Below are positions 22,613 through 32,800 of a stretch of DNA of 64,000 bases, piece by piece. The number at the start of each line of letters is the position of its first letter. Position 1 is the first letter of the stretch. The translations under genes were made by a program, and so were the position numbers. This DNA is from Diphasiastrum complanatum (taxonomy: Eukaryota; Streptophyta; Lycopodiopsida; Lycopodiales; Lycopodiaceae). A model generated the notes under the pieces. The model was not told the origin of the DNA, searched no databases, and saw nothing but the letters and a program-made list of their open reading frames with translations. The stretch lies in assembly GCA_029204225.1 (NCBI GenBank), contig CM055097.1, positions 55,333,920 through 55,397,919 on the forward strand, read 5' to 3'.

Positions 22613-23937
22613 GCATAGATTATGAAGAAAAATTTGCTCTTGTAGCAAAGCTTGTAACCATTAGATTGATCATTTGTATTGCTACTTTGTTCAAGTGGAA
22701 TCTCTATCAAATGTATGTGACCAATGCTTTCTTGAATGGCTACTTGGAGGAGGAAATATACATGTTGCAATCCGAGGGCTTCATCAAGGATGGTGAGGAG
22801 GACAAGCTTTGCCACTTAAGGAAGAGCCTATATGGCTTGAAGCAAGCACCTAGAGCTTGGTACTCTAGGTTGCATGATTTTCTCTACTCTCTTGCCTTTA
22901 TGATTAGCTCTTATGAGCCTTCATTGTACATCAAATGTAATGATGGAAAGATCATCATTATAGTACTTTATGTTGATGATATCATATTGACAGGAAATGA
23001 TGGTGAAGGCATAAGAAATGTTAAAGCTTCTTTGTCTAGTGAATTCAAGATGGTAGATCTAGGACTTCTTAAGTTCATACTTGGAATAGAAGCTACTAGA
23101 GGTAGTGATTCTACTTTTATAAGTCAATCAAAGTATGCTACTTCCATTCTTGAAAGGTTTGGCATGAAATATTGTAAGGGGATTGACACCCCTATGGAGC
23201 AAGTTTGTAAAGTTACTAATGATTGTGATGAAGCATCCTTTGAGGACATCACACTCTTTAGGAAGCTAATAGGCTCCTGAATCTATTTGACAATCACTAG
23301 ACCAGATTTGAGTTATAGTGTAAGCAAGTTAAGTCAATATATGCAAGGTCCTTTAATGCATCATTGGAAAAGTGCCAAGAGAGTGCTTAGATATGTCTCT
23401 TCTACTAGATTTTTTGGCATTCTCTATCAAGGAACTAGCTTGTACTTGAGGGCATTTTTGGATTCAGATTTTGCAAGAGACAAGATGGATAGAAGATCCA
23501 TAAGTGCATTTGTCACTTTTCTTTGTGGAGGAGTGATATCTTGGCTTTCCAAAAAGCAAGATACAATTTCCTTTTCCTCTTGTGAAGTCGCGTACAACGC
23601 ATTGACTTCAACAACCAAAGAACTCTTATGGCTAAGAAGAATTTTGGTGGAGCTTCAAGTGAAAAAGGCTGAGGAGATCCCTTGCATCTATTGTGACAAT
23701 CAAGCTTCTCAACAAATTGCTACCAATCCGATCTTCCATGCTAGAACAGAGCATATTGAGATAGCTCATCACTTTGTGAGGGAGAAGGTGCAATCCAAGG
23801 AGGTTCAACTTCATCATGTGCCATCATCCGAGGGCATAGCTGATATCTTAACCAAACCTTTGGCTAAAGATTCATTTTTCAAGTTAAGAGATGCTCTTGG
23901 ACTTGTAGATAGATGTACATTAGACTTGCCAAGTTAG
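22613..23937 (+). pseudogene. Element H RT (partial) and RNase H
   Basis: The reading starts at the deletion junction with IDYEEKFALVAKLVTIRLII. RT then shows [35 protein letters not shown] and LYVDDIILTGND (YVDD intact). A TGA at 23278-23280 separates LIGS from IYLTITRPDLSYSV. RNase H follows with FLDSDFARDKMDRRS, SSCEVAYNALTS and YCDNQASQQIATNPIFHART, ending at DLPS 13 bp before the LTR. The usual SSTEAEY is SSCEVAY here, but the catalytic Glu aligned to it is kept. Only one stop and no large gap interrupt the stretch. Confidence 0.92.
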
Positions 23938-23940
23938 AAG

Positions 23941-23950
23941 TGAGGAGGAG
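23941..23950 (+). other. Element H polypurine tract
   Basis: TGAGGAGGAG directly precedes the 3' LTR. Confidence 0.88.
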
Positions 23951-24180
23951 TGTTAAAAATATCACTTCCAACTTGATGTACTTTGTAGATCTTAAGATAA
24001 TTGATCTTGATAGGATCTCAGACACATGGAGTCTGTTCCCACATGTGAAAGAATGTACATAAGTCACTTTTATAAAGTTAGATTGATTTTAGCTAGACCT
24101 ACACTAGTGTGAAATTGACCTTTGAGTAGAATCTTGAAATTGGTCAAACTATATGTAAATAGATTGGACTTCCATGTGAA
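23951..24180 (+). repeat. Element H 3' LTR, truncated
   Basis: Only the first 230 bp remain; similarity to the 5' LTR stops abruptly after CTTCCATGTGAA. The missing part fits a deletion that also removed the gag-integrase portion of G. Confidence 0.88.
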
Positions 24181-24511
24181 CTCTCAAGCAAATCTTGCCA
24201 ATCTTGCCTATTTTGGAACAATAGAATGACTCTATCTCTCTCTATCACTTTGATGTACTTTCAAGACCTGTTTTTCACTTTAAGAGGACTTGAACTCAGC
24301 CTAGATTAATTATTTATCATAAATCAAATCCAAAACTAATTAATGGCAAGTGATCTTGGTAGCTTATCCTAGGATTTGCACTAAAAATTACATCAAACTG
24401 ACTCCAGATGAGATTATAGTGATCCAATGAATATAGGAGTTTAAATGCTGGTTCAGAGTTTTCCCTACGTGTGAACAGTATGGATTTTGATCCAGAAAAA
24501 GTTTGGGATAC
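24181..24511. other. Unassigned sequence between H and the G LTR remnant
   Basis: About 330 bp without a recognisable coding segment. It contains a short CT-rich patch near 24235 and a CTACGTGTGAAC variant of the shared G-box near 24470, so it may be remnant LTR. I cannot match it to another part of the window. Confidence 0.4.
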
Positions 24512-24565
24512 ATTATGTACAATATTCTACATGGCTAGATTTGCCAATGCAGACAATTTTTCACA
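24512..24565 (-). repeat. Element G 5' LTR, 54-bp remnant
   Basis: Matches 19335-19388 with two mismatches and ends TTTTTCACA at the target-site copy ATAGT. Confidence 0.85.
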
Positions 24566-25560
24566 ATAGTCACTAGCATTCGTTTCCACTAGGAAAGATC
24601 CGCTAGGGTCCACTATGTGTAAGATAGGGGTTGTAGACACTAACATCTTCAAAGCTTCAAAGCTTTGATTAAGTTCATCTGTCCAGGGTGGACTGATTTT
24701 CAAACGCCTTCTAGCCTTCTTGTTATTACCCTTTTTATTTTTTCTTTTGGCTCTCTTCACTCTCTTAAGAAGATTCGTTAGAGGCCATGCAATTAAGGCA
24801 TAGTCAATAATGAATTTATGGAAAAACCCTATGAAGCCCACTAATGGTTTTCAAGATCAGCCAATCACAAACTTTCTGAACCTTATCGTAGTCGATCTCA
24901 AGACCTTGATCGAAAACCACATGTCCCAAATACTTGAGTCTTGTTTGAAAAAACTCACATTTATATTCTTTAGCATAAAGCTTTGTCTGTCTTAGATTAT
25001 CTAAGACTGTACACAAATGCGCGTCGTGGTCCGCAAAAGTCTTACTGTAAATGAGTATGTCATCCAAAAATACCACGAGAAACTTTCCTAGATGTGGACG
25101 AAGAATATTGTTCATCATCGATTGGAATGTTGTCGGGGCATTAGTTAGACCAAAGGGTAAAACTTAAAATTTGTAATGGCCATACCTAGAACAAAAACTA
25201 GTTCTGGAAACATCCCCCTCATGTATTCTAATTTGATGGTACCCCGACCTAAGGTCCAATTTGGTAAAATACTTAGCACCATTCAATCGGTCCATTAAGC
25301 CGTCCATCCGAGGTAAGGGATAGCGGTTCTTAATTGTCATTTTATTAAGTTTTTTGTAATCGACACAAAGACGAATACCACCGTCTTTCTTGCCGGTTAA
25401 CAAAACAGGAGCTCCCCAAGGGGATTTACTAGGCCTTATATGGCCTTTACGTAATAACTCCTTAAGTTGACTAGCAACTTCAACTTCTCCCTTCGGGCTC
25501 ATCCTGTAAGGAAAAATCGATACAGGGGAGCTGTCAGGAAGAAGATCTATCTAATGGTCT
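24566..25560 (-). pseudogene. Element F reverse transcriptase and start of RNase H
   Basis: Reading down from 25560: EQLPEGLPPSQEVDH, a stop, [19 protein letters not shown], then [58 protein letters not shown] (first RT Asp), a frame break near 25164, [31 protein letters not shown] (polymerase box F-L-D-D, accepted in gypsy RTs), and [13 protein letters not shown] Lys/Arg-rich insertion (RVKRAKRKNKKGNNKKARRR) precedes PPWTDELNQSFEALK and the first RNase H strand LVETNASDY, where G is inserted. Confidence 0.92.
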
Positions 25561-25639
25561 ACTTCCTGTGAAGGGGGAAGACCCTCAGGCAACTGCTCAC
25601 AAAAAAAAAAAAATTATATTCTTTCCTAAGTCTCTTAAC

Positions 25640-26195
25640 GATTTTGCCCTCAAGTGAAGAATCTAGATTAACATCAAACTGACAAAGCTTTAAGAAAATA
25701 TGATACATCAACATTGAAATTATGAGTACTAAAAGTATCTATGTACAATTCATTTTTCAGATAACATAAATACAAATGATATTCAAAATTCAATATATAT
25801 TGATTAGCCTCATGAGCAGTTACAAAAGGTAGATCAGGCTCATCGCCTTTAAGACAAACCAATGAGTAATTATGTAAGAAAGAGATACTACGTGAAACAT
25901 AATCTTTCTTGAAGGACTCATTTCTAGCATAAAACCACTCTTTACCTAGGATTAAATCCACCTTATCAAGATTCATAACATGGAAAGATAAACTATCTAC
26001 ATAGTTTTGAGTCCTCAATGGCACGGGGAACAAAGTGGTCCCAAATATGCTGCTCCCCGCCGCTACCATCCTAACCACATACTTGTGGTCACTAGATGCG
26101 GTTGCCAACTGCAACTTCTGCACCAACTTAGTATTAATAAAATTATGCATAGAACCGTCATCAAAAAGAACACTCACGGGTTGGCTACCTACGAA
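25640..26195 (-). pseudogene. Element F aspartic protease
   Basis: The reading from about 26195 gives FVGSQPVSVLFDDGSMHNFINTKLVQKLQL and, later, DLILGKEWFYARNES, the gypsy retropepsin pattern. The active-site triplet is DDGS where DSGS or DTGS is usual; the catalytic Asp is retained. The sequence just upstream is copia D, so Gag is lost. A run of 13 A near 25600 and later stops separate it from RT. Confidence 0.82.
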
Positions 26196-27560
26196 CTTGG
26201 AAGAGAATTGGCTCAAGGCGTAACAGAGAAAGCCAGATCGGGTCTGGTACAAATTGTCAAGTACATCAGACTACCAATTAAGTTCTGGTAGGGTATACTT
26301 GCCATCTTCTGTTCTTCCTCTTCTGTTTTTGGACAATCCTACTTCGTAAGCTTGGCTCCAACTATCATTGGTGTAGCCTTTTCCTTGCAGTCCATCATGT
26401 GGTACTGCCTCATCACTTTTGTGGCATATTCTGACTGACTCAAGTGTATTTCGCCCTTTGTTTGATCTCTTCTGATCTCCAGCCCTAGGCATTTCATTGC
26501 TTCCCCAAAATTTGTGATTTTGTAGCTTTCAGAAATCTGAATCTTCGTGTCATTGATCAGCATCAAGGAATTTCCTATCATTAGCGAATCACCCACAAAA
26601 ATGGTCAGTATCACAAAATCCTTTCCTACTCTTTCAATGTAGACATTGTAGTCTGATTGAGTAGGATTGAAGTCTAGAGACTTCAGAAGACCATCAAGCT
26701 TCTTATACCAAGCACATGATGTATGTTTTAGACCATATATGCATCTCTGCAATCGACAGACATATTGTTGATTGTCGGGGTCTTCATAGCCTTCAGGTTG
26801 CTTCATGAAGATTTCCTCCCCTAGATCTCTATGGAGAAAGGTTGTTTTCATGTCAATCTGGTGAATTTTCAGATTGTACTATGTGGCTATGCAAGGAGTA
26901 GCCTTATGCTTGTCATCTTGACCATGGATAAATATGTGTCAAAATAATCAACACCATATCTCTGCGTGTAGCCCTTCACGACAAGCCTTGATTTGTAACG
27001 GCCAATAGTGCCATCTGATTTCATCTTTTTCTTATATACCCGCTTGCAGTTGACTATTTTCCTGTTTTCTGACAGTGGCTCTAATGTCCATGCCTCGTTT
27101 CGTCTCATCAACTCGATCTCCTCTAACATTGCCTGCTTCCAGAATTCTCCCTCTGGACTCTGGATAGCTTCTTGGTATGTTGTTGGCTCTTCTGTGAAGC
27201 TGCAGTACTCGAATTGCGTGTCTTCGCTCCATTGAAAATTGTCAGAGTAGCGGTCTGGAGGTCTTCTTTGTCTCGTTGACCTTCGAGATTTGTTTCGTCG
27301 CTGCTCGAACGTTTGTTGTTCGTGGGGTTGATCCTCTCCTTCCTGCTGCTCTGGAGTCTATGGCTCTGCATTCTGATTTGATGTCTGTCCTCGATCTCTC
27401 CTTGAATGGGTAGCAGTGTGAAGATCTCATGGCCTCTTTCGTCTTTTAGTCCAGGAAATGTGGACTCATCGAACTTCACATCTCTGCTCAAAACAACCTT
27501 CTTCGTGGTTGGATTGTAGAGCTTGTACACATGTGTTCTGTTCGAGTAGCCGACCATGAT
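26195..27560 (-). pseudogene. Element D RT and start of RNase H
   Basis: Segments in order: GYSNRTHVYKLYNPTTKKVVLSRDVKFDE (integrase end), a degraded linker, EIELMRRNEAWTLEPLSENRK, RYKSRLVVKGYTQRYGVDYFDTY, TTFLHRDLGEEIFMKQPEGY, CIYGLKHTSCAWYKKLD, then FVGDSLMIGN where YVDD is expected (so one catalytic Asp is gone), KITNFGEAMKCLGLEI, and MASIPYQNLIGSLMYLTICTRPDLAFSV. After ALSQFSSK the reading turns into element F. Confidence 0.88.
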
Positions 27561-28720
27561 TGTTTGCTCAAACTTGTCATCTAGCTTGTTTCTTTTTTCT
27601 TTTGGAATGTGCTTCTATGCTGCACATCCAAACACTCGTACGTCTGACAGATCAGGCTTTCTGTCTGTCCACATTTCGTATGGTGTTTTGTTTTCCAGCA
27701 TTGTCGTTGTAGATCTGTTCTGTAGGTGTACAACTGTAGCTATTGCCTCAGACCAGAATTGACTTGGCAGTTGAGCCTGTGCCATCATGCATCTGGCTCC
27801 TTCGACTAGCATTCTGTTTTTTCTTTCTGCCACACCATTGTATCTGGTGTGTATGCAGGAGTGAATTGGTGTTCAATCACCTGTTCTTCGCAGAATTTTG
27901 AGAATCCTGTGTTTATGTATTCACCTCCGTTGTCAGATCTAAGGATCTATATCTTTTTCGAGGTGTGTCGCTCTACGAATGCCACGAACTTCTTGAAGGA
28001 ATCAAACACTTCGAATTTCTTCTTCAAGTAGGTCATTCGACTGTCATCATCTATGAATGTCAGAAAGTATCTCGAACCTGAGAGCAAATCCATCTTCATT
28101 GGTCCACAAACATCAAAGTGGATGAGCTCAAGAATCTCCTTGGCTCTTCTTCCCTCATGCGTGAATGGATTCTGATGTTGCTTGCCTTTCTGACAAGCTT
28201 CGTAGAACTCAGTTTCGGGCCTTGAAATCTTGAGACCTGTGACTGTGTCTTTTTTGCTCATGTCCTACAGGCTCTGCATGTTCAGATGACACATTCTCCT
28301 ATGCTAGAATTGATCTTCATTTTTTGAAGCATTTAATATGCTATCAGAGTTGCTGATTATTTTGGCCTGGTAAAGATTTCCTTCTTTGCATTTGATCGTC
28401 AGCAACTTGTTTGTCGTCTTCTCGATCATGCGACATGTATTGTCGTTGAACAAAACTTGAATGCCAAGGTTTGCCATCTTGGAGACAGATAGCAGATTTT
28501 TCTGAGTGAGGGCACATAACGTGCTCATGGTAGCTTCGCTTGGCCTGACAATGTTCGCAGCTGTAGAGTGCCGATGCCTTTGACATCCTGTCTGCTCTCA
28601 TCACCTAGAATCACTGCTCTGTTGTTTTTGAGTTCGCGAAATTTGATCAAGACCTTCTTGTTGCAGGTGATGTGTGAAGTGGCTCCTGAATCAATGACTA
28701 CATCGTAGTCGTGTTCCGTG
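27560..28720 (-). pseudogene. Element D protease and integrase
   Basis: The protease motif VIDSGATSHITCNKKV lies near 28660-28705. Then come the GAG-pre-integrase region (CHLNMQSL, GLKISRPETEFYEACQKGKQ), the core HFDVCGPM with the first Asp, FLTFIDDDSRMTY, LRSDNGGEYI with the second Asp, and MAERKNRMLVEGARCM with the Glu, followed by FWSEAIATVVHLQNRS and VRVFGCAA. At least four frame changes separate the blocks. Confidence 0.88.
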
Positions 28721-29157
28721 TAGCTGAAGCTTCATCGAGTATCGTGAAAGCTTCGTCACCTCTATGGGCATCCTTTGATGACTCTACAACGTTTGTCTTT
28801 TCAACTTTGTTTTTTCTTTTAAAATTAGCAATTGTATGCAGAATGTCCTTTCTTCTTGCAGTGCATGCAAGGTATTGCTGGATTAAACCAACATTTGTTG
28901 GCCGTATGGCCTGATTTGTGGCAGTGATCACAAGAAGAAGCTTGTTGATTCGAGGACTTCGTCTTCTTGAATCTTGGCTTGTTCTTGTTTTTCTTCTTTC
29001 CTTTCGTGAAGAGAGCCTTCTCTTAATCACTACTTCCCTCTCCTTTGTCTCTCATCAGTCTCTCATCACCGACACTGCTTTGTCAAATGTCATATCTGGT
29101 AGACTCAGTATGAGCATTCTCAGTGGCTGATAGGACATCGGTAGAGATTTTATGAAG
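28690..29157 (-). pseudogene. Element D gag, C-terminal half with two zinc knuckles
   Basis: From 29157 the reading gives IKSLPMSYQPLRMLILSLPDM, a Lys-rich segment, CDHCHKSGHTANKC and then CMHCKKKGHSAYNC. Two complete CCHC knuckles in tandem are visible in one frame between about 28945 and 28830. They would bind RNA during packaging. The frame is opened on the left by the insertion of element C. Confidence 0.85.
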
Positions 29158-29810
29158 TGTGAAAAACTCAGATCCAAAAGATGCTAAAGTTTCATAAAGA
29201 TCTTGGCCATGGAAGTTATGCACATCTAGATTGAAAAAATGATAGAAATTGTGATGTTAAGCATACTAAACATCAACTAAACATCAAAATCTGATCATAA
29301 GCTTCCACAAACAGAAACTTGCTGTCCCTGTCCGTACTTCAGAGCCTACAACCTGCATTTCACACGTGTGAAGCCATAGCAACAAAGAAATCACAATTCT
29401 AGTGGCTAGAATGCAAGATATGAACAAAAAAGTGAGAGAGAAGAAGATGGACCTTCAAAGAGCATAACATTCATTCAATAGAATGAAAATGAGATGTGTA
29501 CATACTCGTGGAGATGGCTATTTATAGCAGCCATAGTGCCTCTTGGCCACTTGTCTTATGATAGGCTAAAATTGGGGTCCAATAGGATTCACCCATATAC
29601 CTAGAAATTTGGTCAAATAGGAATGCACCAAATTATGAGCCAATAGAAGAGCTCCACACTCGACCTCCTCTAATTAATGTGACCTCAAAAGTAGTGTACA
29701 CATACTTTGGGCCTCTACATACATGTATGAACCTATCTCTAACTTTTATTTGGCCATAGGCCTACAAAATCTCAAGTTAGGAAAATACTACTAGTTGACA
29801 ATTTTTCACA
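29158..29810 (-). repeat. Element C 3' LTR
   Basis: 653 bp, identical to 34366-35018 as far as I can read. The palindrome TTCACACGTGTGAA is at 29359-29372. Confidence 0.95.
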
Positions 29811-32800
29811 CTCCCTCTTCAACTAGTTTTAGCATAGATTTAGAAAGTACACCAAGACTTGTTCTATGCTTGAAAAATAAGTCCTTTCCCAATGCTTTGG
29901 TAAAGATATCAGCCACACATTCCTTTGATGGGACATGTTCAAGCTTGATCTCTTTTGCCAACACTTGTTCTCTCACAAAATGGTAAGCCACCTCGATATG
30001 TTTGCTCCTTGCATGGAAAACCGGATTGCTTGCTAGACTTTGGGCTGAAAGGTTGTCACAAAAGATGATTGGACTCTCTGAAAAATCTAGCAAATGAAGC
30101 TCCATAATCATCCTCTTGATCCACACCATCTCCTTTGTGCATGATGTCAAAGCTTTGTACTCGGCCTCACTAGAAGAAAGTGATATAGTTGCTTGTTTCT
30201 TCGACATCCATGAGATAGCTCCATCACCTATGAAAATAGCATGTGCATTTATGGATTTTCTATCCATAAGGTCTCCTGCAAAATCTGAATCTGAAAAACC
30301 AAATAAGTTAGGTGATGAGCCTCTATAAACAATGCCAAAATCTTTTGTTCCCGAGATGTATCTCAAGATCCTCTTTCCTAGTTTCCAATGTTCTATGCTA
30401 GGATCTTGCATGAATTGGCTTAATCTACCAACACAATAAGATAAATCAGGTCTTGTGATGGTTAGATATATAAGAGAACCTATTAGCTTCCTATAGAGAG
30501 TAATGTCCTCGAAGGATCTTTCATTACCTCTTATAGTTAGCTTTACATGTGATTCCATAGGTGTATCAATAGGATTTGCATCTACCATATGAAATCTATT
30601 GAGAATAGAAATAGCATACTTCTCTTGTGAAATAAAAGTGATTTGAGAAGTTCTAATTACTTCTATTCCTAAGATATAGCTCAAAAGACCAAGATCATGC
30701 ACTTCAAATTCCTTTTTTAGTGCTTTCTTGATATCTTCTATATCTTCCTTGTTCCCTCCACTTAAAATAATGTCATCCACATAAATTAGAAGGATTGTAA
30801 CATCATTAGCACTAATTCTAAAGTAAAGTGAATGATCATACTCACTCATAGTAAAGTTTTGAGAAAGTAGAAAAGAGTTAAGCCTAGCATACCAACTCCT
30901 TGGTGCTTGCTTAAGACCATACAAACTTTTTTGTAGAAAACACACATGATTAGGCTTGCTATGAGAAACATAGCTCTCGGGTTGCTCCATGTAGACTTCC
31001 TCTTCAAGATCACCATTCAAGAAAGCATTAGAAATGTCTAATTGCCAAAGATCCCATCCATAAAGAGTTGCAAGGGAAATGATTACTCTTATGCTCACCA
31101 TCTTTGCCACGGGTGCAAAGGTTTCCTCATAGTCAATGCCATGCTCTTGAGCATAACCTTTAGCCACCAACCTTGCCTTCAACTTGTTGATAGATCCATC
31201 TTGATTTGTCTTTACCTTGAAGATCCATTTGCATCCAATTGCACTTTTGCCCTTTGGAAGCTCCACCAATCTCCATGTGTTGTTCTTCATAAGTGCTTCA
31301 AACTCAAGATCCATTGCTTGGATCCATTCCTCTTCTTGCCTTGCTTCATCTACACATGAAGGTACATCAAAAGAAGTTAGGAAAGCATAGTTGGATCCAT
31401 CCACCACTTGCTTACCTTTGCCATCATAAGTGAGCCTTGAGGGTTTCACTTTATGCCTTGGAGTTCTCCTTGGAATTTGACTTGAAGAGGCTTCTTCAAC
31501 ATCCACATCCAATGTGTCATCAACTCCATTGTCATCAAGCACATTAGTTGCAACAACACCATCATCACTTGAAACAACTTTTGGAATGTTACCTTCATCA
31601 AAAATGACATCCCTACTTGTGAACACTTTCTTGATTGAAGGAACATAAATCCTATATGCTTTGCTTACTTCACTATAACCAACAAAAATGCCCTTTCTTG
31701 AAGATGGATCCTCCTTAGTTCTATCATCAAGAGTAATGTTGAAGTAGCAAATGCATCCAAAAGTTCTTAGAAACTTGACATTAGGCTTCGTACCAAACAA
31801 AGCTTCAAAAGGGGTTTTTCCTTCCAATACAACACTTGGCCATCTATTGCATAGGAAATTTGCACACAACAAAGCATCACTCCAAAAAGGTTTAGGAAGA
31901 TTAGCATTCAATCTCATTGCCTTTGCACTCTCACACAAGGTTCTATTCTTCCTCTCGGCCACTCCATTTTGTTGTGGTGTTCTTGGACATGTGTACTCCC
32001 TCTTGATCCCATGCTCATCGCAAAAGGCTTTGAATTTGTTAGAAATGTATTCACCACCATTGTCGCTCCTCAAGCATTTGATTTTGGTTGTAAATTGAGT
32101 CTCAATAGCAACTTTGAACTTGACAAACACATCAAACACCTCATCCTTGCTCTTTAGTAGATAAACCCAACAAAATCTACTAAAATCATCAATGAAAGTT
32201 ACATACATCTTAGCACCTCCATTGCTAATTGTAGTAACACCATGAATATCCGAATGCAAGAGAGAAAAAGGCATCTTAGATCTAGATATAGATCTAGTAT
32301 ATGGCAATCTATGTGATTTAGACAAAGCACATTCTTCACAAACATGATTCAAGCAAGTAAGAGACTTGGGAAGTCCCCTTACTACCTCCTTTTTGGCTAT
32401 TACCTCCAAGGCCTTGTAGTTGAGATGTCCCATCCTTTTATGCCATACCTCTTGAATTGACATTTGTTCATTTGCCATGCATCCAACTTGGTTAGCAACA
32501 ACACATGCATCAAGCTTGAACAATTTCCCTTGCCTTTTCCCTTTTGCAATGATACTACACCCCTTTTTGATCAAGCAAGCATCACCATCAAACTCAACTT
32601 TGAATCCTTTGTCAAGCATTTGGCTTACACTAAGTAAGTTCTTGGTAATGGATGGAATGAGCAAAACATCTTTCAATTCTATATTCCTATTTGTAGAAAG
32701 TGAAATAGGAATTGTGCCAATCCCCTTGATTGCACACTCACCATCATTTGCGGTATAGATTACCTTCCTATCACCATCAAATGCCATTAAAGATGAAAAA

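Larger units (their letters stand above)
21345..24180 (+). mobile_element. Element H: copia with internal deletion (LTR-RT-RNase H-LTR), inserted in G
   Basis: The 5' LTR is 21345-22197 (853 bp), the primer site 22198-22210, the RT-RNase H coding about 22613-23937, the polypurine tract 23941-23950, and a truncated 3' LTR 23951-24180. Gag, protease, integrase and the first part of RT are absent, and the leader joins directly to the RT block at ...DYEEKFALVAK. The remaining 230 bp of 3' LTR differ from the 5' copy at about 14 sites plus a 9-bp indel, so it is old. The element runs opposite to G. Confidence 0.88.
18713..24565 (-). mobile_element. Element G: Ty1/copia, inserted in F, partly deleted and split by H
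   Basis: A left LTR (3' in element sense) of 676 bp lies at 18713-19388, followed by the purine tract and RNase H and RT on the minus strand. Only 54 bp of the right LTR remain at 24512-24565. Flanks are AGAGT (18708-18712) and ATAGT (24566-24570), a 5-bp target duplication with one change. F coding resumes correctly across the site. Gag, protease and most of integrase are missing. They were probably lost in the same deletion that truncated the 3' LTR of H. Confidence 0.85.
16397..26195 (-). mobile_element. Element F: Ty3/gypsy chromovirus, 5'-truncated, split by G
   Basis: Reading the minus strand from 26195 down, the order is protease, RT, RNase H, integrase, chromodomain, polypurine tract and 3' LTR, which is the gypsy order. 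The 5' LTR, primer site and most of gag are missing at the junction with D. Element G (18713-24565) sits inside the RNase H coding region. F in turn interrupts copia fragment P at 16396/16397, so P is older than F and F older than G. Many stops and frameshifts are present. Confidence 0.85.
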
